From contig NZ_OY730248.1 in the NCBI RefSeq assembly GCF_963422545.1, positions 104,775-168,774 on the forward strand: DNA of 64,000 bases, in the 5' to 3' direction. Positions 25,025-34,133 of this stretch are shown here, piece by piece. Each line of letters starts with the position of its first letter. Position 1 is the first letter of the stretch. The position numbers were made by a program, and so were the translations under genes. The DNA is from an uncultured Flavobacterium sp. (GTDB lineage Bacteria; Bacteroidota; Bacteroidia; Flavobacteriales; Flavobacteriaceae). Under the pieces are notes generated by a model. That model searched no databases, was not told the origin of the DNA, and worked only from the letters and a program-made list of their open reading frames with translations.

Positions 25025-27118
25025 TTAAAGTCCCTGCGCCTGAATCGCTGTAATTACTACTGTATTTATAATATCGTCTACAGTACAGCCACGGCTTAAA
25101 TCATTTACAGGTTTGTTTAAACCTTGTAACATTGGTCCAATTGCCAATGCTCCGGTTTCTCTCTGAACTGCTTTATAAGTGTTATTTCCGGTATTTAAAT
25201 CAGGGAAAATAAGTACACTCGCCTGCCCTGCAACTTCTGAATCCGGCATCTTGCTTTTTCCAACTGCTCGATCCACTGCTGCGTCATACTGAATTGGGCC
25301 TTCGATTTTTAAATCCGGGCGTTTTTGTTTTACAATTTCGGTAGCGGTTCTCACTTTGTCTACTTCATCACCTTTTCCTGATGATCCTGAAGAATAAGAA
25401 AGCATGGCAATTTTAGGTTCAATTCCAAAAGCCGAACTCGATTCTGCTGATGAAATTGCAATTTCGGCTAATTGTTCCGCTGTTGGATTTGGATTAATAG
25501 CACAGTCACCAAAAACCGAAACCCGATCTTCTAAACACATAAAAAATACCGATGAAACTACAGATGAATTTGGTTTGGTTTTAATGAATTGTAGCGCCGG
25601 CAAAATGGTATGTTGTGTAGTATGTGCAGCTCCCGAAACCATTCCGTCAGCGTGACCTTTATACACCATCATGGTTCCAAAATAGGAAACATCTTCCATT
25701 AAATCCCTTGCCATTGTAATGCTCACATTTTTAGCTTTTCGAAGCTCATAATAAGTATTGGCATAATCTTCATAAAGCTCGGACTCTTTTGGATTTATTA
25801 TATTTACTTTGGTAAAATCAAATGAGATTCCTAATTCGGCAACCTTGTTTTCAATTTGTTTTTTATCTCCAATAATCGAAATATCCACAACATCCATCGC
25901 TAATAATCTCGAAGTTGCAATAATGATTCTCTCATCGCTTCCTTCCGGCAAAACAATATGTTTACGATGTTGTTTTGCTCTTTTCACCATATTGTATTGA
26001 AACATTTTTGGTGTCATTCCTTCGGCTTCAAATGTGATTAATCTTTGAGATAAAGCTTCAACTTCTACATATTTTCCGAAAGTAGTGATCGATGTTTCAA
26101 TTTTATGGATATTATTAGCATAGATTTCTGATCTAATAGAACCTATTTTATTGGTGATACTATAAGTTCCGCCATCAACCGCAATAATTGGAACAATTGC
26201 CGAAAGTCCTTCAATAAGCTTTAGAATACTTTCTTCGGGAACAATATTTCCTGTTAGGATTATTCCTGAAATAGTTGGATAATTAGCCGATTCATTGGCT
26301 TGCAAAGCACCTAAAATAATATCTGAACGGTCTCCCGGAGTAATTACCAAAGCATTGTCATGTAAATGAACTAAGTAATTATGCAATTGCATGGCTCCAA
26401 CGCTAAAATGCCCAATTTCATTATTTAAATAAGCATTCCCAAACAATACTTTTGCATCAAGCTGATTCACAATTTCCTGCATTGTTGGATTATTCAGACT
26501 CGAAATCAACGGAATTGTATTAATCAAAACATTATCTGGTAAACTTTTCTGTAATCCATGTGTTACCAATTCTATGTTTTCATGCTGTACTTTATTAGCA
26601 ATAACAGATAAAACCTCAACCTCTTTCACTTTAAAAGAATCATAAACCAGATAAAGACTGTCAACTAATTCCTCTAGTGTTTTCCCCACACCCGAACCTA
26701 TAATTATAGTTGGGATTCCCAGATTTTTTGCAATTAAAACATTCAAATCTAATTCGATCGAAGTCCCTTCTCCTGTGAAGCTTGTTCCTTCTACCAAAAC
26801 AAAATCAAAACGTTCTTCAAGCTTTTTATACTTCTCAATAATTAAATCTAAAACTTCTCCAATTTTTCCTTTGTTTTTCTTCTTAATCAGTTTGCTTTTT
26901 GTGATTGCATAAGCCTCTTCAAACTTAATATCAAGGTTAAAATATGAAAGAACTGTTTCTATATGATTGTCTAGCTCTCCATCTACAAAATCCTCCACAA
27001 TAGGTCTAAAATAACCTACTTTAGCCGTTTTACCAATCAAAATACTCATTAAACCGAGTGTAATAATCGATTTTCCGCTATTCTGGTCGCTTGTGGCTAC
27101 ATATACTGCTTTACTCAT
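25025..27118 (-). CDS. pta: Phosphate acetyltransferase (long form with DRTGG domain)
   Basis: A 697-residue enzyme that converts acetyl-CoA and phosphate to acetyl phosphate. The N-terminal region (about 1-210) is a BioD-like P-loop domain (ATSDQNSGKSIITLGL), followed by a DRTGG regulatory domain (about 225-335). The catalytic phosphotransacetylase domain (about 375-695) has HIVLPEGSDERIIIAT, GMVSGAAHTT, DCAINPNPTAEQLAEIA and FPDLNTGNNTYKAVQR. This is the long architecture known from E. coli, in which the N-terminus mediates allosteric control. It is the first gene of the pta-ackA-DUF3995 unit. Confidence 0.97.
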   Translation of the reverse strand: MSKAVYVATSDQNSGKSIITLGLMSILIGKTAKVGYFRPIVEDFVDGELDNHIETVLSYFNLDIKFEEAYAITKSKLIKKKNKGKIGEVLDLIIEKYKKLEERFDFVLVEGTSFTGEGTSIELDLNVLIAKNLGIPTIIIGSGVGKTLEELVDSLYLVYDSFKVKEVEVLSVIANKVQHENIELVTHGLQKSLPDNVLINTIPLISSLNNPTMQEIVNQLDAKVLFGNAYLNNEIGHFSVGAMQLHNYLVHLHDNALVITPGDRSDIILGALQANESANYPTISGIILTGNIVPEESILKLIEGLSAIVPIIAVDGGTYSITNKIGSIRSEIYANNIHKIETSITTFGKYVEVEALSQRLITFEAEGMTPKMFQYNMVKRAKQHRKHIVLPEGSDERIIIATSRLLAMDVVDISIIGDKKQIENKVAELGISFDFTKVNIINPKESELYEDYANTYYELRKAKNVSITMARDLMEDVSYFGTMMVYKGHADGMVSGAAHTTQHTILPALQFIKTKPNSSVVSSVFFMCLEDRVSVFGDCAINPNPTAEQLAEIAISSAESSSAFGIEPKIAMLSYSSGSSGKGDEVDKVRTATEIVKQKRPDLKIEGPIQYDAAVDRAVGKSKMPDSEVAGQASVLIFPDLNTGNNTYKAVQRETGALAIGPMLQGLNKPVNDLSRGCTVDDIINTVVITAIQAQGL

Positions 27119-27164
27119 AATTTATATTTTGAAACTTATCAAATTTTTAATTGTATAATAAACG

Positions 27165-28235
27165 TTAAAACCAACGTCTTTTTTTGAAATAAATAATCAA
27201 AGCAATCACCAATAAAAACATGGCAACCATGACGCTGTAATAACCATATCTAAATCTAAGTTCCGGCATATTTTCAAAATTCATTCCATACACTCCAACA
27301 ATAAAAGTAAGCGGAATAAATATCGCCGAAATAATGGTCAGAGTTTTCATAATCTCATTCATTTTTCGGCTTTGTTCCGAGAAATAAAAGTTTGAAGCAC
27401 TTTCTAACGAACTCATATCAGACTCAATCTGCTCTAAAAGCTCTAAGCTTTTTTGGTGTAATCTGATAAAAAAATTAAAAGTATCCTTCTCAATTCCGTT
27501 ATAGGTTTCATCGTCTTTAATTGTTTTTAGATAATACAAGGAATCTCGAAGCGGAATAATTGAACGTTTTAAGAAATTAAAATTATCCCGATGATTTTCA
27601 ATTTTTTCCAGGATAACCGGATCGGCACCTTTTTTGGTCAAATTAATTAATTCTTCGATTTTATCTTCTTCATCTTCAATGGTTATGTAGAAATTTTCCA
27701 TTACAGCATCAAGCAATAAATAGAGCAAGTAATCTACTTTTTTAGTTCTCACAATTCCTCCGTGTGTACGAAGGCGCTCTCGAATATGTGTAAAAAAATC
27801 ACTTCGTTTTTCCTGAAACGAAATCAGAATTCCATCTTTCAAAATAAAACTAATTTGTTCTACACTAATATTATCTGAATACTCTGAAGGCAAAAGTGAT
27901 TTTATATTAAAAAATAAAACATCTTTTTGTTCCTCAAGTTTTGTTCTTTTCGTAGTATTTAAAATATCTGCTAAAAGAAAATCATCTAACTTAAAATGAG
28001 TCCCTATGATTTTAATTAAATTGATATCGTTTAAACCATGAATATTCAGCCAATTATTTTTAGTATAATCAAGGCAGGTATTCAAGGCTACTACCTCCAA
28101 TTTTTCATATTCAGTAACATCATCATTATTATATACAAACAATTGCATTTCTGTTTTATGCTCTTTATGTGAACCAGTATACTCTAAACTAGTATGTTGC
28201 AGCTTTCGCCCTTTCTTGTATTTTATCTTTCTCAT
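27165..28235 (-). CDS. corA: CorA family magnesium/cobalt transporter
   Basis: A 356-residue protein with a large N-terminal cytoplasmic domain and long helix, then two C-terminal membrane helices (about 297-317 and 330-350). The diagnostic loop YGMNFENMPEL lies between them. The protein forms a pentameric channel for Mg2+ uptake. It lies 46 bases upstream of pta on the same strand, without an obvious terminator between them. Confidence 0.93.
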   Translation of the reverse strand: MRKIKYKKGRKLQHTSLEYTGSHKEHKTEMQLFVYNNDDVTEYEKLEVVALNTCLDYTKNNWLNIHGLNDINLIKIIGTHFKLDDFLLADILNTTKRTKLEEQKDVLFFNIKSLLPSEYSDNISVEQISFILKDGILISFQEKRSDFFTHIRERLRTHGGIVRTKKVDYLLYLLLDAVMENFYITIEDEEDKIEELINLTKKGADPVILEKIENHRDNFNFLKRSIIPLRDSLYYLKTIKDDETYNGIEKDTFNFFIRLHQKSLELLEQIESDMSSLESASNFYFSEQSRKMNEIMKTLTIISAIFIPLTFIVGVYGMNFENMPELRFRYGYYSVMVAMFLLVIALIIYFKKRRWF

Positions 28236-28361
28236 TCAAAAATGATTTATATAGTAATATTACAAAAAAGATTCTGAACAGGAAATGACAATTGTCATTT
28301 TGATGGAAATATTCATAGAATAGAAACTGCCTGTTTTGTAATATTTATATCACTTTTAACT

Positions 28362-28394
28362 AAACCCGACAGGTTTTAAAAACCTGTCGGGTTT
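28362..28394. repeat. REP-like palindrome, left copy
   Basis: A perfect 33-nt palindrome has 16-nt arms (AAACCCGACAGGTTTT) around one A. An identical copy lies at 29078-29110. The pair brackets the RAYT gene, whose start codon is 19 bases to the right. Confidence 0.85.
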
Positions 28395-28413
28395 GACAAC
28401 GAATACATAAATT

Positions 28414-29013
28414 ATGCAAACAACTGAACCTCTAGAATTTGGAAAATATTATCACATTTATAATCGCGGAATCAACAGCGAAAATATCTTTAAAGAAAAT
28501 AGAAATCATGAATATTTTCTAATTCTTTATAACAAACATATTGATCCAATTGCAGAAACATTTGCCTGGTGCCTATTAAAAAATCACTTTCATTTATTAG
28601 TAAGAATTAAAACTTTTGAAGAAATTACATTAAGTAAAACGGACGAACCTAAAAAAATTATTCCACCACATCAGTCTTTTGGCAATTTATTTAATGCCTA
28701 TACAAAAGCAATTAATAAAGGATATAATAGACATGGAGCTTTATTTGAAAGACCATTTAAAAGAAAATTAATTAATAACGAATCCTATTTACGTTCTGTG
28801 ATAAAATATATTCATTATAACCCTGTAAATCATGGATTCTGTGAACATCCAATAGAATATCCCTGGAGTTCTTATTTAACTTGTGTTTCTGAAAAACCCA
28901 CTAAATTAAAACGTGAAAAAGTAATTTCTATATTCAAGAATATTGAAGGTTTAAAAGCTTCACACAATAAAAATGAAAGCTTTAATTCGTTAGAAGAATT
29001 TCTTAATTTATAA
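28414..29013 (+). CDS. REP-associated tyrosine transposase (RAYT, Y1_Tnp family)
   Basis: A 199-residue HUH-type single-strand nuclease. It has the N-terminal YYHIYNRGIN, the HUH pair His58/His60 in KNHFHLLV, the likely nucleophile Tyr96 in FNAYTKAINKGYNRHG, FERPFKRKLI, and the family C-terminal VIKYIHYNPVNHGFCEHPIEYPWSSY. RAYTs cut or process REP palindromes and are usually domesticated, single-copy genes. Two identical perfect palindromes and one half-site surround this gene closely, which is the REPtron arrangement. All key residues are present, so it is likely active. Confidence 0.92.
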   Translation: MQTTEPLEFGKYYHIYNRGINSENIFKENRNHEYFLILYNKHIDPIAETFAWCLLKNHFHLLVRIKTFEEITLSKTDEPKKIIPPHQSFGNLFNAYTKAINKGYNRHGALFERPFKRKLINNESYLRSVIKYIHYNPVNHGFCEHPIEYPWSSYLTCVSEKPTKLKREKVISIFKNIEGLKASHNKNESFNSLEEFLNL

Positions 29014-29021
29014 GTAACGGC

Positions 29022-29036
29022 AAACCCGACAGGTTT
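29022..29036. repeat. REP half-site
   Basis: AAACCCGACAGGTTT repeats one arm of the 33-nt palindrome but is followed by A-rich DNA instead of the second arm. It lies directly after the RAYT stop codon. Confidence 0.7.
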
Positions 29037-29077
29037 AAAAAACAAATCTCAAATAGTACTAATCCTATGCACAAAGC

Positions 29078-29110
29078 AAACCCGACAGGTTTTAAAAACC
29101 TGTCGGGTTT
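29078..29110. repeat. REP-like palindrome, right copy
   Basis: Identical over 33 nt to 28362-28394. Similarity continues on the right side (GACAACGAA against AACAACGCA). Confidence 0.85.
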
Positions 29111-29138
29111 AACAACGCAACGTAACTAAAATCCATAA

Positions 29139-29168
29139 AAAAACCGAGTCATTTCTGACTCGGTTTTT
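29139..29168. terminator. Terminator of dnaK (bidirectional shape)
   Basis: The stem CCGAGTCA / TGACTCGG has a 4-base loop, with A-run and T-run on either side. It lies 20 bases after the dnaK stop. Confidence 0.85.
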
Positions 29169-29187
29169 CATTATTGTGAAAGAAGAA

Positions 29188-31074
29188 TTATTTTACTTCT
29201 TCGAATTCAACGTCTTCAACATTGTCACCTTGCGATTGCTCTTGTTGTGGAGCTGCTTGTTGACCTTGTTCACCACCTTGAGCGTACATTGCTTCTGTAG
29301 CTACTTTCCAAGCTGCATTTACATTGTCTAATCCTTTTTGGATTGCTTCAAGATCTTGAGATTGGTGAGCAAATCTTAATTCAGTTAAAGCAAATTCGAT
29401 AGCTGTTTTTTGATCGTCTGTTAATTTACTTCCCAATTCTTTCAATTGACTTTCAGTTTGGAAAATAGTACTATCAGCTTCGTTTAATTTCTCAGCTCTT
29501 TCTTTAGCTATTTTGTCAGCGTCAGCATTAGCTTCAGCATCTTGTTTCATTTTTTCGATTTCTTCAGAAGTTAATCCAGAAGAAGCTTCGATACGGATAT
29601 CGTGAGATTTTCCAGTTCCTTTATCAGTAGCAGTTACTTTGATGATACCATTAGCATCGATATCAAAAGTAACCTCGATTTGAGGAACTCCTCTTGGTGC
29701 TGGCGGGATACCATCTAAGTGAAAACGACCGATAGTTTTGTTATCAACCGCCATTGCTCTAGCTCCTTGTAATACGTGAAGCTCAACAGATGGTTGAGAA
29801 TCAGAAGCAGTAGAGAATACTTGTGATTTTTTAGTTGGAATAGTTGTGTTAGACTCAATTAATGTAGTCATAACACCACCCATAGTTTCGATACCTAAAG
29901 ATAAAGGAGTAACGTCAAGTAACAATACATCTTTTACATCTCCAGATAAAACTCCACCTTGAATAGCAGCTCCAATAGCAACAACTTCATCAGGGTTAAC
30001 ACCTTTAGATGCTTTTTTACCAAAGAATTTTTCAACTTCGTCAGCAATTCTTGGCATACGAGTAGAACCTCCAACAAGGATAACTTCGTCAATATCAGAT
30101 GTAGTTAAACCTGCATCTTTTAATGCTTTAGCAACTGGCTCCATAGAACGTTTAACTAATGAATCAGTTAATTGCTCAAATTTAGCTCTAGATAATTTTT
30201 TTACTAAGTGTTTTGGTCCAGTAGCAGTAGCTGTTACGTATGGCAAGTTGATTTCAGTTTCTGAAGAAGAAGACAATTCAATTTTTGCTTTCTCTGCAGC
30301 TTCTTTCAAACGTTGCAATGACATTGGGTCAAGACGTAAATCAATACCTTCTTCAGCTAAAAATTCATTAGCTAACCAGTCAATAATTTCGTGGTCAAAA
30401 TCATCACCACCTAAGTGAGTATCACCGTTTGTAGACAATACTTCAAATACACCGTCTCCTAATTCAAGAACAGAGATATCAAAAGTACCTCCACCTAAAT
30501 CGTAAACAGCAATTTTTTGATCAGTTCCTTTTTTATCTAATCCGTAAGCAAGTGCAGCAGCAGTTGGCTCGTTGATGATACGCATAACTTTAAGACCAGC
30601 AATTTCTCCAGCTTCTTTAGTAGCTTGACGTTGTGCATCGTTAAAGTAAGCAGGAACAGTAATAACTGCTTCTGTTACAGTTTGACCTAAATAGTCTTCA
30701 GCAGTTTTTTTCATTTTTTGAAGAGTCATTGCTGACAATTCCTGAGCAGTATATAAACGTCCATCAATATCCACACGTGGAGTATTGTTGTCCCCTTTTA
30801 CTACCTTGTAAGATACTCTTTTTGCTTCACCTGTAGTTTCAGCAAAAGTGTGTCCCATAAAACGTTTAATAGAAGCAATCGTTTTTGTAGGATTCGTTAC
30901 CGCTTGTCTTTTTGCAGGATCACCTACTTTAATTTCTCCACCTTCAACAAAAGCGATGATAGATGGCGTTGTTCTTTTTCCTTCTGCGTTAGGAATAACA
31001 ACTGCTTCGTTACCTTCCATTACAGAAACACAAGAGTTCGTCGTACCTAAGTCAATTCCGATTATTTTACCCAT
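29188..31074 (-). CDS. dnaK: Molecular chaperone DnaK (Hsp70)
   Basis: A 628-residue ATP-dependent chaperone. The nucleotide-binding domain (about 1-380) has GIDLGTTNSCV, VPAYFNDAQRQATKEAGEIAGL, NEPTAAALAYG, DLGGGTFDIS and ILVGGSTRMPRI. The substrate-binding domain (about 390-605) begins DVTPLSLGIETMGG. The C-terminal tail ends DVEFEEVK, the usual DnaK end. No dnaJ or grpE lies beside it, which is common in flavobacteria. Upstream DNA contains a sigma-54-like promoter and inverted repeats, which may govern heat-shock induction. Confidence 0.98.
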   Translation of the reverse strand: MGKIIGIDLGTTNSCVSVMEGNEAVVIPNAEGKRTTPSIIAFVEGGEIKVGDPAKRQAVTNPTKTIASIKRFMGHTFAETTGEAKRVSYKVVKGDNNTPRVDIDGRLYTAQELSAMTLQKMKKTAEDYLGQTVTEAVITVPAYFNDAQRQATKEAGEIAGLKVMRIINEPTAAALAYGLDKKGTDQKIAVYDLGGGTFDISVLELGDGVFEVLSTNGDTHLGGDDFDHEIIDWLANEFLAEEGIDLRLDPMSLQRLKEAAEKAKIELSSSSETEINLPYVTATATGPKHLVKKLSRAKFEQLTDSLVKRSMEPVAKALKDAGLTTSDIDEVILVGGSTRMPRIADEVEKFFGKKASKGVNPDEVVAIGAAIQGGVLSGDVKDVLLLDVTPLSLGIETMGGVMTTLIESNTTIPTKKSQVFSTASDSQPSVELHVLQGARAMAVDNKTIGRFHLDGIPPAPRGVPQIEVTFDIDANGIIKVTATDKGTGKSHDIRIEASSGLTSEEIEKMKQDAEANADADKIAKERAEKLNEADSTIFQTESQLKELGSKLTDDQKTAIEFALTELRFAHQSQDLEAIQKGLDNVNAAWKVATEAMYAQGGEQGQQAAPQQEQSQGDNVEDVEFEEVK

Positions 31075-31124
31075 TTTTTATATATTTAATTTTTGATATA
31101 CATTTTATAACTCAGGTGGCATAA

Positions 31125-31141
31125 GTCAATCTTTGTGCCAA
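31125..31141 (-). promoter_or_regulatory. Candidate sigma-54-like promoter of dnaK
   Basis: On the minus strand TTGGCACAAAGATTGAC matches the -24/-12 pattern TGGCAC-N5-TTGC except for the last base. A transcript starting 12 bases on would have a leader of about 40 bases before dnaK. Further upstream TGTCAGGTTTT and AAAACTGACA form an inverted repeat. Confidence 0.4.
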
Positions 31142-31259
31142 TATAAAAAACCAAAGTAAATTGTCAGTTTTCATGTCGGGACCTTAAAAACAATCTGCCA
31201 ACATGACATTTTTAAAACCTGACACCTATGGCATATCAGTACTTTAAGTGTCATTATCA

Positions 31260-31340
31260 GAAGCTAATCCTGCTGTCCGCTATATCTTTTCCTTGCTAAA
31301 GAAGCAAGGAAAAGGATGCCGCTCCCATCAGGGCTAGGGC
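31260..31340 (-). repeat. Structured intergenic element, copy B
   Basis: Read on the minus strand it runs GCCCTAGCCCTGATGGGAGC, GGCATCCTTTT, a hairpin CCTTGCTT / AAGCAAGG, AAAAGATATAGCGGACAGC and AGGATTAGCTT. It shares its end boxes with copies A and C. The 371-base gap 31075-31445 holds this element and the dnaK control region. Confidence 0.6.
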
Positions 31341-31445
31341 AATTATTTTCATTAGAAAACTGTCTTAATTTACCGATTTAATGTCTTTCAATGCTTTCAA
31401 TTAAACCCCGAAATACTTATTTTAGCTTTTTATAAATTCATTTTA

Positions 31446-32714
31446 ATGGAAAACTACAGCATTATTATTTTTATTCTCGCCATCGTGATCGGTCTTTCGG
31501 CTTTTGCAGATAAAGCAAAATTACCTTACCCAATTCTCCTTGTGATTGTTGGAGTTGCAATTGGCTTTATTCCCACAATGACCGAAATAGAAATTAATCC
31601 CGAGATCATCTTCCTGATTTTCCTGCCGCCATTATTATATGATGCCTCTTTCAATATTTCGCCAAAACACTTCAAAACCAACCTTAGTACAATAAGTACA
31701 TTGGCAATACCGCTCGTTTTTCTTACCACCTTCTGGATTGCCGTCGTTGCCCATTATACAATTCCCGGAATGACCTGGTCCTTATCATTTACACTTGGAG
31801 CCATACTCTCTGCCACAGATGCTGTTGCTGCAGTAAGCGTAACAAAAGGCCTCGGAATACCCGAAAAAACCATTACCATACTCGAAGGCGAAAGTCTCAT
31901 TAACGATGCCTCAGCATTAGTTGCCTATCGTTTTGCTGTTGCAACCGCGATGGGCTCAGCTTTTATAATCTGGAAAGCAACGCTACAATTTGCACTCTTA
32001 TTAGGAGGCGGATTTTTAGTTGGTTTTCTAATGGCAAAAATCTTAGCATTCATCCTTACAAAAGTCCGTAAAAATATAAATGTAACTGTTAGCTTTATGT
32101 TATTAATGCCATTTGTAACCTATTTAATAGCCGAAAATTTGCATGTTTCGGGAGTAATTGCCGTCGTCGTTTTAGGTTTAGCAATTTCTCGTTTTAGTAA
32201 AAAAATCTTTCCCGAAAGCTTAAAAAACAATTCAAAAAACCTCTGGGATGTCATTATATTTCTCCTAAACGGATTAATCTTTATCCTAATCGGACTCAAT
32301 TTCCGATACATCTTAAAAGATATCGACAACAGTATGATTTTACCCTATATAGGTTACGCCGTAATTATAACCATTGTGGCACTATTAACCAGAATGGTAA
32401 GAATCTTTCTTCAAAAAATAAATCTTCAAAAAGCATTTCAAAACAACAGTAAAAAAAGACGAAAAGTTAGCGAGCATGCTTTATTAGATTCTAAAAACAG
32501 TCTAATTATAAGTTGGTCAGGAATGCGAGGCATTGTTTCTCTTGCTATTGCTTTAGGTTTACCTAAATTTCTTCCGGATGGAACTCCTTTTCCCGAAAGA
32601 AACTCGATAATATTTATTTCTGTTATGGTTGTACTATTAACTATCGTTGGACAAGGATTAACATTACCCTGGATTGTCAAAAAAACAGGTGTAAACAATC
32701 CAAAACCGGAATAA
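31446..32714 (+). CDS. Na+/H+ antiporter, CPA1 family
   Basis: A 422-residue membrane protein with about twelve helices. The CPA1 core motifs are visible: FLPPLLYDASFNIS near residue 57, ATDAVAAVSVTKGLG near 126 and LEGESLINDASALVAYR near 150, the last holding the Asn-Asp ion-binding pair. A late helix carries SWSGMRGIVSLAIALGLP. It exchanges cytoplasmic Na+ (or K+) for H+ for pH and salt balance. It lacks the long C-terminal regulatory domain of some relatives. It stands alone on the plus strand. Confidence 0.93.
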   Translation: MENYSIIIFILAIVIGLSAFADKAKLPYPILLVIVGVAIGFIPTMTEIEINPEIIFLIFLPPLLYDASFNISPKHFKTNLSTISTLAIPLVFLTTFWIAVVAHYTIPGMTWSLSFTLGAILSATDAVAAVSVTKGLGIPEKTITILEGESLINDASALVAYRFAVATAMGSAFIIWKATLQFALLLGGGFLVGFLMAKILAFILTKVRKNINVTVSFMLLMPFVTYLIAENLHVSGVIAVVVLGLAISRFSKKIFPESLKNNSKNLWDVIIFLLNGLIFILIGLNFRYILKDIDNSMILPYIGYAVIITIVALLTRMVRIFLQKINLQKAFQNNSKKRRKVSEHALLDSKNSLIISWSGMRGIVSLAIALGLPKFLPDGTPFPERNSIIFISVMVVLLTIVGQGLTLPWIVKKTGVNNPKPE

Positions 32715-32922
32715 AAAAATATTTATTTCGCCCAATTACTGTATTAGACTTTATTTTTTTACAAAAAAACATTATCAAGAAACCAATGTTTACAAGGCTT
32801 TACGCCTATTCAAAAATAAAAAGCAAAAATATTTTCAAAAAAAATAAAATAATTTGTCCAATTCTGAAACTTCGATTGTTATTCCATTATAAAACATTTA
32901 TAAACATTAAAATTTAGACAAA

Positions 32923-33375
32923 ATGGAAAATCGAATTAACATTCACGTAAAAGGACAAGAAGCAATCAAAACACTTTACTCAGTTGGCGGGTATTTAAAA
33001 AAATCTCCACTAGAACAATCACTTGTAGAATTAGTTCTTTTTAGAGTTTCACAAATCAACAAATGTGCTTACTGTCTTGATATGCATTATAAAGATGCCC
33101 GTCATAAAGGCGAAACAGAACAGCGTTTATACGGATTAAGCGCCTGGAGAGAAACATCTTATTACAGCAACCGCGAAAGAGCAGCATTTGCCTGGGCAGA
33201 AGCCATAACTGCATGTAATGTTACAGACTCTGTTTACAACGAAACAGCAAAAGAATTTTCAGAACAAGAATTAATTGATTTAACTTTAACCATCACAAAC
33301 ATTAATACCTGGAACCGCATTAATCTTGCTTTTCCTAACGAACCAGGAACTTATAAAGTAGGACAATTTGGTTAA
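32923..33375 (+). CDS. Carboxymuconolactone decarboxylase (AhpD-like) family protein
   Basis: A 150-residue all-helical protein with the AhpD-type redox motif CAYCLDMH (CxxC plus nearby His), about residues 47-54, inside the conserved QINKCAYCLDMHYKDARHKG. Family members act as alkylhydroperoxidases using the two Cys. It is followed within 110 bases by a DGPF/YCII protein and then an ECF42-type sigma factor. Such sigma factors often control small enzymes of this kind, so a shared stress regulon is likely. Confidence 0.9.
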   Translation: MENRINIHVKGQEAIKTLYSVGGYLKKSPLEQSLVELVLFRVSQINKCAYCLDMHYKDARHKGETEQRLYGLSAWRETSYYSNRERAAFAWAEAITACNVTDSVYNETAKEFSEQELIDLTLTITNINTWNRINLAFPNEPGTYKVGQFG

Positions 33376-33386
33376 TTAAAAATTTA

Positions 33387-33441
33387 CAGATCCAATTTTT
33401 AGATTTATTTTCATAACATATCACTCTAAAAAATGGATCTG
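33387..33441. repeat. 16-bp inverted repeat between AhpD-like and DGPF genes
   Basis: CAGATCCAATTTTTAG and CTAAAAAATGGATCTG are complementary except for one position, with a 23-base loop. It is a terminator or a regulatory hairpin; the T-run lies inside the stem. Confidence 0.5.
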
Positions 33442-33484
33442 AAAAACATAAAAAACAAAGTTTATAACATTCAAAAATAACATC

Positions 33485-33829
33485 ATGAACGAATTTGTAT
33501 TAATATTTCGAAGAGATTATATCACAAAAGATACGCAGCCTTCACCACAAGAATTGCAGGATTCTCTTAAATTATGGCAAGATTGGCTGGGCGGAATTGC
33601 AGCGCAGGATAAACTGGCAAAACCTTTGCAACGCTGGGATGGCGCAGGAAAAATTGTAACAACAAACAAAAGTGTAATCAACGGACCTTACGCCGAAATC
33701 AAAGAAGCAATTGGAGGATTAATCATGATCAAAGCCACAGATTATGACGAAGCGGTTGCTATTGCAAACGGATGCCCGATATTAGAATTAGGAGGTAATG
33801 TTGAAATACGTATGGCTGTTACAGAATAG
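33485..33829 (+). CDS. DGPF/YCII-related domain protein
   Basis: A 114-residue protein of the YCII/DGPF type: N-terminal FVLIFRRDY, central LQRWDGAGKIVTTNKSVINGPYAEIKEAIGG with NGPY in place of the usual DGPF/DGPY, and C-terminal ELGGNVEIRMA. The fold is a small ferredoxin-like barrel; the activity is unknown. Genes of this family are the hallmark partners of ECF42 sigma factors, one of which starts about 300 bases downstream. It is probably a target of that sigma factor. Confidence 0.9.
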   Translation: MNEFVLIFRRDYITKDTQPSPQELQDSLKLWQDWLGGIAAQDKLAKPLQRWDGAGKIVTTNKSVINGPYAEIKEAIGGLIMIKATDYDEAVAIANGCPILELGGNVEIRMAVTE

Positions 33830-33841
33830 AAATATAGATTG

Positions 33842-34035
33842 TTTTTTTGCCGCGAATTTCACGAATTGACACGAATTGACTTGATGCAAATTACTGTAAT
33901 TGCTTCGTCTATTTGCTATCGCACGGGTCAACTTAATAATTTTACACAAGCGAGAATCTATAAAATTATTTTACTCCGTGACAAAAAAATATAGTAAATA
34001 GAATTAGTGCAAATTCGTGAAATTCGTGGCAAAAA
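33842..34035. repeat. Long intergenic inverted repeat with TTTGCC / GGCAAAA ends (GAATT type)
   Basis: The left arm TTGCCGCGAATTTCACGAAT pairs with the right arm ending ATTCGTGAAATTCGTGGCAA, with few mismatches. The inner part includes ATTGCTTCGTCTATTTGC. A second, partial AATCTGTGGCAAAAA end follows at 34068-34088. Together these fill the 304-base gap between the DGPF and sigma factor genes. Confidence 0.6.
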
Positions 34036-34133
34036 TTTTACGCAAGCAATAATCCATAAAATCATTTTAATCTGTGGCAAAAAAAAATATGCTTAGAAAA
34101 ATATCACTTTATAAAAGCATCGTATAAAAAACT

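Noticed and set aside
28414..29013. Full insertion sequence with inverted terminal repeats and target duplication
   Set aside because: The flanking palindromes are REP-like hairpins rather than paired terminal repeats, and no target duplication was seen.
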